Source: Corynebacterium kalidii (lineage in GTDB: Bacteria > Actinomycetota > Actinomycetes > Mycobacteriales > Mycobacteriaceae). From it: a stretch of 64,000 nt of DNA. The notes below the pieces were generated by a model. The model saw nothing but the letters and a program-made list of their open reading frames with translations, had not been told where the DNA came from and ran no database searches. A program made the position numbers and the translations under genes. The DNA lies in assembly GCF_022869005.1 (NCBI RefSeq), contig NZ_JALIEA010000006.1:62001-126000 (forward strand). The letters run 5' to 3'. This document shows, in pieces, positions 6,645-16,046 of the stretch; position 1 is the stretch's first letter; every line of letters starts with the position of its first letter.

Positions 6645-9560
6645 ATGGCAACGCCCCACGACGCATTCCCGAACCGTCATATCGGCCCTGACGCCGACGC
6701 CACCGGCGAGATCCTCGCGACCCTTGGGTACGGCAGTGCCCGGGAGCTCGCCGCCGCAGCCCTGCCGGCCAGCATCGCGCAGCAGGGGCCGATCGGCCTC
6801 GCCCCGGCGCTGGACGAAACGGAGGCCCTGGCCACCCTGCGTGGTTTCGCCGCGAAGAACACGGTCAAGAAGCAGCTCATCGGCGCCGGTTACTACGACA
6901 CGGTCACCCCGGCGGTGATCCGTCGCAACGTGGTCGAGAACCCGGGCTGGTACACCGCGTACACCCCGTACCAGCCGGAGATCTCCCAGGGCCGGCTCGA
7001 GGCGCTGCTGAACTTCCAGACGATGGTCGAGGACCTCACGGGCCTGCCGATCGCCGGTGCGTCCCTGCTGGACGAGGCCACCGCCGTCGCCGAGGCCGTG
7101 CAGATGATGGCCCGGCTGAACACGAAGGCGGCGAAGAAGGACGGTGTGGTCCTGCTGGACGCCGCCCTGCACGCCTCCAGCATCAACATCACCCGTGCCC
7201 GCGCCGCCGCGGTGGGCATCCCGGTGGAGGTCGTGGACGTCACCGCCGACGTCGTCGCCGCCCGTGAGGACGCCCTGGTCGGTGTCGTCGTCTCGAACCC
7301 GGGCACGACCGGCGGGGTGCGCGACGACCTGGCCGAGGTCATCGCCGCGGTCCACGGGCGCGACGGCCTGGTCACCGTGGCCTGCGACCTGCTGGCGCAG
7401 GTGCTGCTCACCTCGCCCGGCGAGCTGGGTGCGGACATCGCGGTCGGCTCGGCGCAGCGTTTCGGTGTGCCGTTGTTCTTCGGCGGCCCGCACGCGGCGT
7501 TCCTGGCGTGCCGGGAGAACATGCAGCGTAAGCTGCCGGGGCGCATCGTGGGTGTGTCGGTCGACGCGGAGGGCACCCCGGCCTACCGGCTGTCGCTGCA
7601 GACCCGTGAGCAGCACATCCGTCGTGACAAGGCGACGTCGAACATCTGCACCGCGCAGGCGCTGCTGGCCGTGGTCGCGAGCTTCTACGCGGTGTGGCAC
7701 GGCCCGCAGGGTCTGCGTGAGATCGCCACGGCCGTCCACGGCCGCGCGACCGCCCTGGCCGTCGGCCTGTCGGAGGCGGGGCTGACGCTGGCGCACGACC
7801 GCTTCTTCGACACGGTCACCGTGGAGGTGCAGGACGCCGCGGCCACCGTCGCCGCCGCCTGTGACCGGGGCTTCAACCTGCGCCATGTCGACGACACCCA
7901 CGTCGGTGTCTCCGTCGGCGAGTCCACCACCGACGGCGACATCGCCGACCTGCTGCAGGTCGTCGCGTCGGTGAACAGCTCGGTGGACACCACGTCCTTC
8001 ACCGCGCAGGACGGCCCGCTGGCCGACCTGCTGCGCACCGACGACATCCTGACCCACCCGGTGTTCCACTCGGTGTCGTCCGAGACGCAGATGATGCGCT
8101 ACATGCGTCGTCTGGCGGACCGGGACCTGGCGCTGGACCGCACGATGATTCCGCTGGGCTCCTGCACCATGAAGCTCAACGCCGCGGTGTCGATGGAGCC
8201 GATCACCTGGCCGGAGTTCGCCGGGATCCACCCGATGGTCCCGGCCGACCAGGCCGCCGGCTGGTGGGAGCTCATCGACGACCTGGAGGACCGGCTGGCG
8301 AAGATCACCGGCTACGCCGCGGTCTCCGTCCAACCCAACGCCGGCTCGCAGGGTGAGCTCGCCGGGCTGCTGGCGATCCGTCGCTACCATGTCGCCAACG
8401 GTGACGACCAGCGCACCCTCGTCCTGATCCCGGCGTCCGCACACGGGACGAACGCCGCGTCCGCCGCCCTGGCGGGGCTGAAGGTCGTCGGGGTGAAGAA
8501 CGCGGAGGATGGGTCGATCGACCTGGACGACCTCGACGCGAAGATCGCGAAGTACGCCGACGAGATCGCCGGCATCATGATCACCTACCCCTCGACCCAC
8601 GGTGTGTTCGAGGAGCACGTCCGCGATGTGTGCGCGAAGGTGCACGCCACCGGCGGGCAGGTCTACATCGACGGCGCGAACCTCAACGCGCTGGTCGGCC
8701 TGGCGCAGCCGGGCGAGTTCGGCGGCGACGTCAGCCACCTGAACCTGCACAAGACCTTCACCATCCCGCACGGCGGCGGTGGCCCGGGCGTCGGCCCGGT
8801 GTGCGTGGGGGAGCACCTCGTCCCGTTCCTGCCGTCCGACCCGTGGGCCGACGTCACCGTGGAGCCGGGCGTCCGGGAGGGCCGGCCGGTCTCCGCCGCG
8901 TACCAGGGTTCCGCCGGCGTGCTGCCGATTTCCTGGACCTACATCGCGATGATGGGGGACGAGGGCCTCACCGAGGCGTCCCGCATGGCCCTGGTGAACG
9001 CGAACTACATCTCCCGTCAGCTCGCCGACAGCTTCCCCACCCTGTACACCGGGGAGAACGGCCTCGTCGCCCACGAGTGCATCCTGGACCTGCGTGAGCT
9101 GACCAAGCAGTCCGGCGTCACCGCCGCGGACGTGACGAAGCGGCTCATGGACTTCGGCTTCCACGCCCCGACCCTGGCGTTCCCCGTCGCGGGCACCCTG
9201 ATGGTGGAGCCGACCGAGTCCGAGGACAAGCACGAGCTCGACCGGTTCATCACCGCCCTGCGCACCATCCGCGCCGAGATCGACGAGGTCATCGCCGGGG
9301 ACGTCGCCGTGGAGGACTCCGTGCTGCGCCACGCGCCGTTCACCGCCGAGTCCGTCATCCGCGACGACTTCGAGGACGCCGTCTCCCACGGGCACTTCTC
9401 CCGCGAGAAGGCCGCGTTCCCGGTGCGCACGCTGCGCCGCGACAAGTACTTCCCCGCGGTGCGCCGGATCGACGACGCCTACGGCGACCGCAACCTGATG
9501 TGCTCCTGCCCGCCGCTGGAGGACTTCGACATCGACGCCCATGCTGAGAGTGAGAACTGA
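6645..9560 (+). CDS. gcvP: Glycine dehydrogenase (decarboxylating), P-protein
   Basis: PLP enzyme of the glycine cleavage system: decarboxylates glycine and transfers the aminomethyl group to the lipoyl arm of GcvH, releasing CO2. At 971 residues it is the single-chain form with both halves fused. The N-terminal region starts with [18 protein letters not shown]; the PLP-binding Lys is Lys703 in [16 protein letters not shown], and the glycine-rich loop follows. Cytoplasmic. It is first in the operon downstream of the glycine riboswitch. Its TGA overlaps the ATG of gcvT by one base, implying coupled translation. Confidence 0.97.
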   Translation: MATPHDAFPNRHIGPDADATGEILATLGYGSARELAAAALPASIAQQGPIGLAPALDETEALATLRGFAAKNTVKKQLIGAGYYDTVTPAVIRRNVVENPGWYTAYTPYQPEISQGRLEALLNFQTMVEDLTGLPIAGASLLDEATAVAEAVQMMARLNTKAAKKDGVVLLDAALHASSINITRARAAAVGIPVEVVDVTADVVAAREDALVGVVVSNPGTTGGVRDDLAEVIAAVHGRDGLVTVACDLLAQVLLTSPGELGADIAVGSAQRFGVPLFFGGPHAAFLACRENMQRKLPGRIVGVSVDAEGTPAYRLSLQTREQHIRRDKATSNICTAQALLAVVASFYAVWHGPQGLREIATAVHGRATALAVGLSEAGLTLAHDRFFDTVTVEVQDAAATVAAACDRGFNLRHVDDTHVGVSVGESTTDGDIADLLQVVASVNSSVDTTSFTAQDGPLADLLRTDDILTHPVFHSVSSETQMMRYMRRLADRDLALDRTMIPLGSCTMKLNAAVSMEPITWPEFAGIHPMVPADQAAGWWELIDDLEDRLAKITGYAAVSVQPNAGSQGELAGLLAIRRYHVANGDDQRTLVLIPASAHGTNAASAALAGLKVVGVKNAEDGSIDLDDLDAKIAKYADEIAGIMITYPSTHGVFEEHVRDVCAKVHATGGQVYIDGANLNALVGLAQPGEFGGDVSHLNLHKTFTIPHGGGGPGVGPVCVGEHLVPFLPSDPWADVTVEPGVREGRPVSAAYQGSAGVLPISWTYIAMMGDEGLTEASRMALVNANYISRQLADSFPTLYTGENGLVAHECILDLRELTKQSGVTAADVTKRLMDFGFHAPTLAFPVAGTLMVEPTESEDKHELDRFITALRTIRAEIDEVIAGDVAVEDSVLRHAPFTAESVIRDDFEDAVSHGHFSREKAAFPVRTLRRDKYFPAVRRIDDAYGDRNLMCSCPPLEDFDIDAHAESEN

Positions 9561-10753
9561 TGACCAAGCACACCGCACTGCACCCGGTCCACGAGGCCCT
9601 CGGCGCGAAGTTCACCGACTTCGGCGGCTGGGACATGCCCCTGAAGTACGACAAGGAGCTCGAGGAGCACCGCGCGGTCCGCGAGGCCGTCGGCGTGTTC
9701 GACCTGTCGCACATGGGTGAGGTCCGGGTCACCGGGCCGGACGCCGCGGCCTTCCTCGACCACGCGCTGGTCTCGCGGCTGTCCGCGGTGAAGGTCGGCA
9801 AGGCGAAGTACTCGATGATCTGCACCGAGGACGGCGGCATCATCGACGACCTGATCACCTACGTCCTGGCGCAGGACGAGTACCTGGTGATCCCCAACGC
9901 CGGTAACGCCCCCGCCGTCGCCGAGGCGCTGCGGGAACGGGCGGAGGGTTTCGACGTGACCCTGACCGACGAGACCGACGACATCTCGCTGATCGCCGTG
10001 CAGGGCCCGCAGGCCGCCGCGGTGATGCTGGAGATCGTCGACAGCGTGACCGACGCCCCGGAAGCCTCGGGTGCCTCGAGCGCCTCGGGTCCCGAGGACA
10101 CCGTGGAGGCCGCGGTCGCCGGGCTGGGCTACTACGCCGCGTTCCAGGGCACCGTCGCCGGCGTCCCGGCGGTCATCGCCCGCACCGGCTACACCGGTGA
10201 GGACGGCTTCGAGATCTTCGTCGGGAACGGGACCGACGGCGCCCAGGCGACCGCCGTGTGGGACGCGGCCCTGGCCGCCGGCGAGCCCCACGGGGTGCGT
10301 CCCTGCGGGCTGGCCGCCCGCGACACGCTGCGTCTGGAGGCCGGCATGCCGCTCTACGGCAACGAGCTGAGCAGGGACCTCACCCCGGTGGACGCCGGGC
10401 TGGGGATCCTCGCGGCGACGAAGTCGAAGGACTCCTTCGTCGGACGCGACGCCATCGTCCGCGCCAAGGAGGAGGGCACCCGGCAGACGCTGGTCGGCCT
10501 GGTCGGCGAGGGTCGTCGGGCGGCCCGCGGCGGCTACGAGATCCAGGACGCCGACGGTCACCGTCTCGGTGAGGTCACCTCCGGCGCCCTGTCGCCGACG
10601 CTGGGCTACCCGGTGGCGATGGGCTATGTGTCCGCCGACGCCGCCGCCGAGGGCGGTGCGGCGGCCGTGGGGTCGACGGTGACCGTCGACATCCGTGGCA
10701 AGGCACACCCCTACACCGTCGTCGCACTGCCGTTCTACTCACGTCAGCCGTAA
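9560..10753 (+). CDS. gcvT: Aminomethyltransferase, T-protein
   Basis: Transfers the methylene carbon from aminomethyl-lipoyl GcvH to tetrahydrofolate and releases ammonia. The N-terminal motif GAKFTDFGGWDMPL, the folate-pocket segment VFDLSHMGEV and the region GYTGEDGFEIF are characteristic. At 397 residues it is slightly longer than the common ~365-375, with an Ala/Ser-rich insertion near residues 168-185 (EASGASSASG). It overlaps gcvP (TGATG) and is followed after 60 nt by gcvH, which has its own ribosome-binding site (TGAGGAGAAAACC). Confidence 0.96.
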   Translation: MTKHTALHPVHEALGAKFTDFGGWDMPLKYDKELEEHRAVREAVGVFDLSHMGEVRVTGPDAAAFLDHALVSRLSAVKVGKAKYSMICTEDGGIIDDLITYVLAQDEYLVIPNAGNAPAVAEALRERAEGFDVTLTDETDDISLIAVQGPQAAAVMLEIVDSVTDAPEASGASSASGPEDTVEAAVAGLGYYAAFQGTVAGVPAVIARTGYTGEDGFEIFVGNGTDGAQATAVWDAALAAGEPHGVRPCGLAARDTLRLEAGMPLYGNELSRDLTPVDAGLGILAATKSKDSFVGRDAIVRAKEEGTRQTLVGLVGEGRRAARGGYEIQDADGHRLGEVTSGALSPTLGYPVAMGYVSADAAAEGGAAAVGSTVTVDIRGKAHPYTVVALPFYSRQP

Positions 10754-10813
10754 TATCCCCCCATCCGTCACAGACCCTGTACTCCCTGTTCTGACCCCCC
10801 TGAGGAGAAAACC

Positions 10814-11206
10814 ATGACCGCACTTCCCACCGACCGCCTGTACTCCGAGGAGCACGAGTGGGTGAACTCCACCGACGTCTCCGAGGGTGACACCGTCCGC
10901 GTCGGCATCACCCACGTCGCCGCCGAGGCCCTGGGCGAGATCGTCTTCGTCGAGCTGCCCGAGGTCGGTACCGAGATCGAGGCCGGCGAGCCCTACGGCG
11001 AGGTCGAGTCGACCAAGTCCGTCTCCGACATCTACGCCCCGGTGTCCGGCGAGATCACCGCGGTGAACGAGGACCTGGAGGACAACGCCGGTGTGATCAA
11101 CGACGACCCCTACGGTGCCGGCTGGCTCTACGAGGTCACCGTGTCCGCCGCCCCGGCCGACGGTGACCTGCTCGACCACGAGGCCTACGCCGCCGCCAAC
11201 CAGTAG
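10814..11206 (+). CDS. gcvH: Glycine cleavage system H-protein
   Basis: Lipoyl carrier that shuttles the aminomethyl group between GcvP, GcvT and lipoamide dehydrogenase. The lipoylated Lys is Lys68 in EVESTKSVSDIYAP, and 130 residues is the normal size. GAGGAGAAAACC before the ATG is a strong ribosome-binding site. It closes the riboswitch-controlled gcvPTH operon; no lipA, lipB or lpd gene is adjacent, so lipoylation must be provided elsewhere. Confidence 0.97.
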   Translation: MTALPTDRLYSEEHEWVNSTDVSEGDTVRVGITHVAAEALGEIVFVELPEVGTEIEAGEPYGEVESTKSVSDIYAPVSGEITAVNEDLEDNAGVINDDPYGAGWLYEVTVSAAPADGDLLDHEAYAAANQ

Positions 11207-11229
11207 GACGCGGCTGCGCGGGGCCCGCC

Positions 11230-11260
11230 GGCCCCCGTCGGGGATCGTCCGTCGGGGGCC
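11230..11260 (+). terminator. GC-rich hairpin after gcvH
   Basis: GGCCCCCG at 11230-11237 pairs perfectly with CGGGGGCC at 11253-11260, 24 nt after the gcvH stop and just before the next promoter. Only a weak T-content follows (GCCTCGTTTA), so efficiency is uncertain. Confidence 0.5.
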
Positions 11261-11268
11261 GCCTCGTT

Positions 11269-11274
11269 TATGCT
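11269..11274 (+). promoter_or_regulatory. -10 box TATGCT deciding the start of the next gene
   Basis: TATGCT overlaps the first in-frame ATG (11270) and ends 7 nt before the ATG at 11282. A transcript starting there would be leaderless and could not include the ATG at 11270, favouring 11282. Confidence 0.45.
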
Positions 11275-11281
11275 TGGCATG

Positions 11282-13003
11282 ATGACTGTCGCTGTTGTCG
11301 CTCTGGTACTCGGGTTCGCGCTGCTGGTTTTCGCCGCGGGCCTGTTCTGGCGTGCGTCGAACCAGTCGCAGGCCCGACGTCCGCGGCCCCGGACGGCAGG
11401 ACCGACAGCTCCGTCGGGCCCGTCCGGTGGCGACGGGGCCCCTTCTGCACCGGAGCCGACGTCCGGGTGGGAGGACGTCGCTGAGACGGCCGCTCCGGTG
11501 GACGGGGAACCCGCGCAGGAGTCCCTGGCCGACACTGCGGCGGATGCTGCGGCGGACTCCGCGGAGGACGTCGCGCCGGCGACGGGGCAGGGGACAGCAC
11601 CGGAGACGGCGCAGGTCGGCGAACCGATCCCGGAGTCCCGCGGTACCACCGGCGCCGCCGGGTCAGCAGACACTGCCCAGGCCGAGGTAGCGGAGTCGGC
11701 GGAGACGTCGGAGACGTACTCGTCCGGCCTGTTCGCCGGGCGTCGTACCCGTCGTCAGTGGGCGCACTCCCACGGCTACGAGTACGCCAAGGAGGACCGC
11801 TACCTGCCGGGGGAGTGGCCGGACAGCCTCATGGCCCTGGTCCGGGACGACGCCTCCGCCGGTTCCACCACCGTCGCCCGGGACCTGGTCTCGGGGTTCA
11901 CCGGCGGCCATCAGTTCCACCTCGCCGAGGTCAACGGGATCACCGTGGTGGCGCTGCGGCGCGAGGTCTTCTCCCCGGTGCAGGTGCACCTGTCGGACGG
12001 GGCGGCGATGCCGGCGGGGATGCGCCACTCCGAGTTGTGCGACCGTCCGCCGTACACGGGCTACTCCTCCGACAACCGCGCCCTCGACCGGATGCTCGAC
12101 AGCCGGGTCGACGCGGCACTGCACGCCCTGGCCGGGTCGGTGTCGGATATCGCGTTCAGCACGACGTGGGTGACGATGCGGATGTCCCGGCGGACCGACC
12201 CGCCGATCTGGGACCACGTGATCTTCCAGGGCCGCGCGCTGGTCGCGGCGTCGAGGGTGCTGCCCCCGCGGGTGACCTCGCAGGAACTGGACATGACCAA
12301 CGCCGATCCGACGCGCCCGCGGGTGCGGGGGACGGTGGACGCCGCCGTCGGAGGCCATGACGGGCATGACGGCCATGACGGCAGTCCGCAGGACCCGGAC
12401 GAAGGCGCGACGCAGCGGGGCCACCTGCGCGCCGTCCCGGACGCGGTCGCACCGGACGCCGCGCCGGCCGACGTGGACGACGTCCCTGCCGACGACGCCG
12501 CCACCGCGGGCGCCGGGGAGTCCCGCCCACGGATGGAACGCTCCACCACCCCGGTGGACTTCCCGACCCGTTCCGAGGCGCAGACGATGGGTGATGTCTC
12601 GGGCTTCCCGGAGCACGACAGGATCGGCGGCGACGGCGGCGACGGTGGGGACGGCGAGGCCGGTGGCGCCGACGCCATCCCCGCGGTCGGGGAGGACCCG
12701 GAGCACAGCCGGAGGATCTCCGGCGGTGGCCCGCGGGTGATCCGGGCGTCCGGGCAGCGCTCCACGATCTTCGGGGACGAGACCGACACCGACACCGACA
12801 CAGAGACTGCTACCGCCGCCGACACCGACGCCGTCCGCACCACCTCGGCGGAGGTCGACATCATCGGCACGGTGCCGGGGCAGGGCGCGCGCGGCCGGCA
12901 CCGTGCGCCGTCGGCACGTCACGCCCGTCGCGCGGGGGATCCGGGGGAGGGCCACGACTACCCGGAGGTCGACGCCGAGGTCGTTGACCCCGAGGACAAC
13001 TGA
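11282..13003 (+). CDS. Single-pass membrane protein with long Asp/Gly-rich tail, unknown function
   Basis: A 573-residue protein. An N-terminal membrane helix (about residues 1-22, VAVVALVLGFALLVFAAG) is followed by a Pro/Ala/Glu-rich linker and a folded region of about 170 residues with many aromatics (from RRTRRQWAHSHGYEYAKEDR to the segment around DPPIWDHVIFQG). The tail is acidic, low in complexity and carries short repeats (GHDGHDGHDG, GGDGGDGGDG, DTDTDTET). The folded region looks conserved in type but I cannot name it. Alternative starts lie at 11270 and 11279. It is upstream of pyrE, a common corynebacterial neighbourhood. Confidence 0.68.
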   Translation: MTVAVVALVLGFALLVFAAGLFWRASNQSQARRPRPRTAGPTAPSGPSGGDGAPSAPEPTSGWEDVAETAAPVDGEPAQESLADTAADAAADSAEDVAPATGQGTAPETAQVGEPIPESRGTTGAAGSADTAQAEVAESAETSETYSSGLFAGRRTRRQWAHSHGYEYAKEDRYLPGEWPDSLMALVRDDASAGSTTVARDLVSGFTGGHQFHLAEVNGITVVALRREVFSPVQVHLSDGAAMPAGMRHSELCDRPPYTGYSSDNRALDRMLDSRVDAALHALAGSVSDIAFSTTWVTMRMSRRTDPPIWDHVIFQGRALVAASRVLPPRVTSQELDMTNADPTRPRVRGTVDAAVGGHDGHDGHDGSPQDPDEGATQRGHLRAVPDAVAPDAAPADVDDVPADDAATAGAGESRPRMERSTTPVDFPTRSEAQTMGDVSGFPEHDRIGGDGGDGGDGEAGGADAIPAVGEDPEHSRRISGGGPRVIRASGQRSTIFGDETDTDTDTETATAADTDAVRTTSAEVDIIGTVPGQGARGRHRAPSARHARRAGDPGEGHDYPEVDAEVVDPEDN

Positions 13004-13062
13004 ACCCCGTAAGATCCTCACCAGTAAGCCGTCACAGCCGTACGAGATGTAAGGACGCCTCC

Positions 13063-13614
13063 ATGAGCACGCCCACCGTCAACCCCGACAAACTGCAGCG
13101 ACTCGCTGAGCTGGTCACCGAGCTCGCCGTCGTCCACGGCAGGGTGACCCTGTCGTCGGGCAAGGAGGCCGACTACTACGTGGACCTGCGTCGGGCCACC
13201 CTGCATCGCGAGGCGTCGTCGTTGATCGGGGAGCTGCTGCGTGAACTCACCGCGGACTGGGACTACGTCGCCGTCGGCGGGCTGACCCTCGGTGCCGACC
13301 CGGTGGCCACCTCGGTGATGCACGCCGGCGACGGCGTCGACGCCTTCGTGGTGCGCAAGGAGACCAAGAAGCACGGCATGCAGCGTCGGATCGAGGGCCC
13401 GGACATCGAGGGCAGGCGTGTGCTCGTCGTCGAGGACACCACCACCACCGGGAACTCGCCGCTGACCGCCGTCGCCGCGGCGCGTGAAGCCGGCGCCACG
13501 GTCGTGGGCGTGGCCACCGTCGTGGACCGCGCGACGGGCGCGAAGGACGTCATCGAGGCCGAGGGCGTGGAGTACCGCAGCCTGCTCGGTCTGGAAGACC
13601 TGGGACTGGCCTGA
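13063..13614 (+). CDS. pyrE: Orotate phosphoribosyltransferase
   Basis: Fifth step of de novo pyrimidine synthesis: orotate + PRPP gives OMP. The PRPP-binding motif is VLVVEDTTTTGNSPL at about residues 122-136, and the Lys-rich catalytic loop is RKETKKHGMQRRIEG. At 183 residues it is of normal length for the family. AAGGACGCCTCC precedes the ATG. The stop TGA overlaps the ATG of the following gene (TGATG-type junction at 13612-13616), so pyrE, the lysoplasmalogenase-like gene and the methyltransferase form one operon. Confidence 0.95.
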   Translation: MSTPTVNPDKLQRLAELVTELAVVHGRVTLSSGKEADYYVDLRRATLHREASSLIGELLRELTADWDYVAVGGLTLGADPVATSVMHAGDGVDAFVVRKETKKHGMQRRIEGPDIEGRRVLVVEDTTTTGNSPLTAVAAAREAGATVVGVATVVDRATGAKDVIEAEGVEYRSLLGLEDLGLA

Positions 13615-14333
13615 TGCGGCTGTGGCGGGCGGCGTACCTCGCCGCCGGCGCGGCGTCGGTGGCGGCGGCCGCGGCCGGACGTCGTGGCGACCGGATGACC
13701 CGGGTGGTCAAGCCAACGCTGATGCCGCTGCTGGGTGCCCACGCGTGCACCCGTGCCGCCTGTGCCTCTCGCGCCACTCAGGGTAACCGTCTGCCCGTGG
13801 TGCTCGCCGGGCTCGCCGGTGGTCTGCTGGGCGACGTGATCCTCATGGGCGACGACGGCCGTAGCGACGACCCGGCGGTCCGCGCCCGCAACCTGAACCG
13901 GGGCTCTGCCGCGTTCAGCGTGAACCAGGTGGCCTACATCGGTGAGCTGTGGCGACGGGGTCACCGTCCCCGCCGGTCGACGGTGGTGCTGCGTGTGCCG
14001 GTGCTCGTCTCGGGGATGGTCACTGCGGCGACGGGTGCGCCGGCGGCCCTTCCCGCCGCCGCCGGCTACGGCACGGCGTTGGCGGCCACCTCGGTGCTGG
14101 CCGCTGATCCGCAGGCGCGTACGGACGGTTCGTCGGCGGACCTGTCCGGGCTCGGCCTCGGCGGTAACCTGTTCGTCCTGTCGGACGGGCTGATCCTGGC
14201 GCGCCTGGCGTTCCTGCGGGGTGGCTTCCCGGCGGTACAGCGTCTGGACGGGCTGGTGGACGGCCTGGTCATGGCGACGTACGTGGCCGCGCAGCTGTTG
14301 ATCGTCGAGGGCCTGACGGGGCAGAAGAAGTGA
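13614..14333 (+). CDS. Lysoplasmalogenase-like YhhN/TMEM86 family membrane protein
   Basis: Integral membrane protein of 239 residues with about eight hydrophobic segments. Conserved elements of the YhhN family are recognisable: KPTLMPLL near residue 34, the acidic membrane motif GLLGDVILM, and the later motif SAAFSVNQVAYIGEL. Characterised members hydrolyse the vinyl-ether bond of lysoplasmalogen, but bacteria without plasmalogens also carry them, so the substrate here is open. Start ATG at 13614 overlaps the pyrE stop; its own stop overlaps the next gene (GTGA). Confidence 0.8.
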   Translation: MRLWRAAYLAAGAASVAAAAAGRRGDRMTRVVKPTLMPLLGAHACTRAACASRATQGNRLPVVLAGLAGGLLGDVILMGDDGRSDDPAVRARNLNRGSAAFSVNQVAYIGELWRRGHRPRRSTVVLRVPVLVSGMVTAATGAPAALPAAAGYGTALAATSVLAADPQARTDGSSADLSGLGLGGNLFVLSDGLILARLAFLRGGFPAVQRLDGLVDGLVMATYVAAQLLIVEGLTGQKK

Positions 14334-15013
14334 GCGACGAGCCAGCGGAGCAGCCGTCCGGACGTGGCCCCACGGAGTGGTTCGAGCACCCGGTGGGCGT
14401 CGGTCCGTGGAGCGAGGAGTACCCGGGCGTCCCGCTGCCCGAGGACGCCCATTTCGACCCGGAGCTGCTGGCCGAGGGGGACCGGCGCAATGTCGTGAAC
14501 GGCTACCGTTACTGGCGCCTGGAGGCGATCGTCGCGGACATCGACTCCCGCCGCCACCGGCTGCACATCGCGATCGAGAACTTCGAGAACGACTCGAACA
14601 TCGGCACCGTAGTCCGTACGGCGAACGCGTTCGCGGTGGACACGGTGCACATCGTGGGGCGTAGGCGGTGGAACCGGCGTGGCGCGATGGTCACCGACCG
14701 CTACCAGCACCTGATGCACCACCCGGACACCGCGTCGGTGACGGCGTTCGCCCGCGAGCACGACCTGACCGTGGTGGCTGTCGACAACACCCCGGGGTCG
14801 GTGCCGTTGGAGACCGCCCGGCTGCCGGAACGCTGCCTGCTGCTGTTCGGCCAGGAGGGGCCGGGGGTGACGCCCCAGGCGCAGGACGCCGCGGCGTTGA
14901 CGGTGTCGATCGCCCAGTTCGGTTCGACGAGGTCGATCAACGCCGGCGTCGCCGCCGGCATCGCCATGCACACCTGGGTCCGTCAGCACGCGGACCTGGG
15001 GAACGCGTGGTGA
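14330..15013 (+). CDS. SpoU/TrmH-family RNA 2'-O-methyltransferase
   Basis: SAM-dependent RNA methyltransferase of the SPOUT superfamily. Motif 1 is NIGTVVRTANAF (about residue 87), motif 2 is LLLFGQEGPGVT, and motif 3 is AQFGSTRSINAGVAAGIAMH, which holds the conserved Ser and Asn. About 80 N-terminal residues precede the catalytic domain. GTG start at 14330 overlaps the upstream gene. A SpoU methylase next to pyrE is typical of corynebacteria. The RNA substrate (tRNA or rRNA position) cannot be assigned. Confidence 0.9.
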   Translation: MSDEPAEQPSGRGPTEWFEHPVGVGPWSEEYPGVPLPEDAHFDPELLAEGDRRNVVNGYRYWRLEAIVADIDSRRHRLHIAIENFENDSNIGTVVRTANAFAVDTVHIVGRRRWNRRGAMVTDRYQHLMHHPDTASVTAFAREHDLTVVAVDNTPGSVPLETARLPERCLLLFGQEGPGVTPQAQDAAALTVSIAQFGSTRSINAGVAAGIAMHTWVRQHADLGNAW

Positions 15014-15051
15014 GCTATCAGCATAAGTGAGAAATACGGACGCCGACGGGG

Positions 15052-15057
15052 TACATT
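15052..15057 (+). promoter_or_regulatory. -10 box TACATT of the lipoprotein gene
   Basis: TACATT ends 12 nt before the upstream in-frame ATG at 15070, which would place the transcript start near 15064-15066 and favour an mRNA with a short leader. Confidence 0.35.
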
Positions 15058-15102
15058 CCTCCGGACTACATGTTTCAGAGAGTTAAGGATGTGCCGACCC
15101 CT

Positions 15103-15858
15103 ATGATCCGTCGCTTCGCCAGGCCCCTGTCCCTCGCCGTGCTGCCGCTGGCAGTCTCCGGTGTCCTTGTATCGTGCGGTTCGGATGATTCCGACGCGTC
15201 CGGGAAGGACGCGGCATCGCAGGAGGCACTGCAGAACCCGCCCGCATCCGACGCCCCGGCCGATCTGATCCTGGACGAGGCCAGCGCGCCGGAGGGGTAC
15301 ACCTATGAATCCGCAGGCTCGGAGAGCGACGAGGACCTCAGCGACCTGTTCGGGGGCGACGACGCGGAGGGCGGAGAAGTCGTCACACCGCCGCAGTGTG
15401 CGCCCCTGGCGGTCGACGCGGGCATGGTCTTCCAGTGGATGATGGAGCCGGCGGACCAGACTGCCGTCGTGTCCTTCACATTCGGTGAGGACGATGAGTC
15501 GGGTGTCTTCGTGCGGGTGACGACCGGGGCCCCGGAGGGCGGAATGCCCGATGTGGCCGGGTGCGGCGAGTTCACCAGCGACTCGGACAGTGCCTTCGGC
15601 GCCATGTCGAAGACGTTCCAGGCGACGCCGGTGGATCTTAGCGTCGATGGTGCCGACGAGCTGACTGCCGCCGACGTGACGGTGACCGGGCTGTTCATGG
15701 ACGGCGAGGACATCGGGGCTGAAGCGGTGGGCCAGACGGCCCGCTACATCGTCGGCACCGTGGGGGACCGGACGTTCGACATGTTGGCCGTCGGGGATGT
15801 CGACGACGCCGTCGTCCAGCATCTGGCGGACGGTCAGGTCGCGCGGCTGAACGCCTAG
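15103..15858 (+). CDS. Secreted lipoprotein, unknown function
   Basis: Exported lipoprotein of about 251 residues. Signal peptide MIRRFARPLSLAVLPLAVSG ends at the lipobox LVSC (VLVSCGSDD), so the Cys should be diacylated and anchor the protein outside the membrane. The mature part is acidic, starts with an Asp/Ser-rich linker and has two internal Cys (PPQCAPL, AGCGEFT) that could form a disulfide. ATG 15103 gives a textbook signal peptide; ATG 15070 would add 11 residues. The fold resembles substrate-free corynebacterial DUF-type lipoproteins but no named family was recognised. Confidence 0.72.
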   Translation: MIRRFARPLSLAVLPLAVSGVLVSCGSDDSDASGKDAASQEALQNPPASDAPADLILDEASAPEGYTYESAGSESDEDLSDLFGGDDAEGGEVVTPPQCAPLAVDAGMVFQWMMEPADQTAVVSFTFGEDDESGVFVRVTTGAPEGGMPDVAGCGEFTSDSDSAFGAMSKTFQATPVDLSVDGADELTAADVTVTGLFMDGEDIGAEAVGQTARYIVGTVGDRTFDMLAVGDVDDAVVQHLADGQVARLNA

Positions 15859-16046
15859 AGCTATCTGGCCTCCGCTACCTTGCGTGAGGTCTCGAAGGCC
15901 TGCTGTTGGCCAGTGCGCGCCCGGTGTCTCGCGGGAGCCGGCACGGGCCCGGGACGACCGGGGTGGACGCCGAGACGCGGGCACCGCGGCCAGAGGACGG
16001 GATCATACCCGGGTGGGGTTAGGTCCCATACAGTGAACCCCGACCA

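Noticed and set aside
6480-9578. Very long minus-strand frame antisense to gcvP
   Set aside because: Composition is Arg/Gly/His/Val-rich noise caused by high GC at third positions; the plus strand encodes a full, motif-complete GcvP.
11663-13021. Minus-strand frame opposite the Asp/Gly-rich membrane protein
   Set aside because: The plus frame has a membrane helix, sensible start and promoter; the minus frame is Arg/Val-rich with no recognisable domain.
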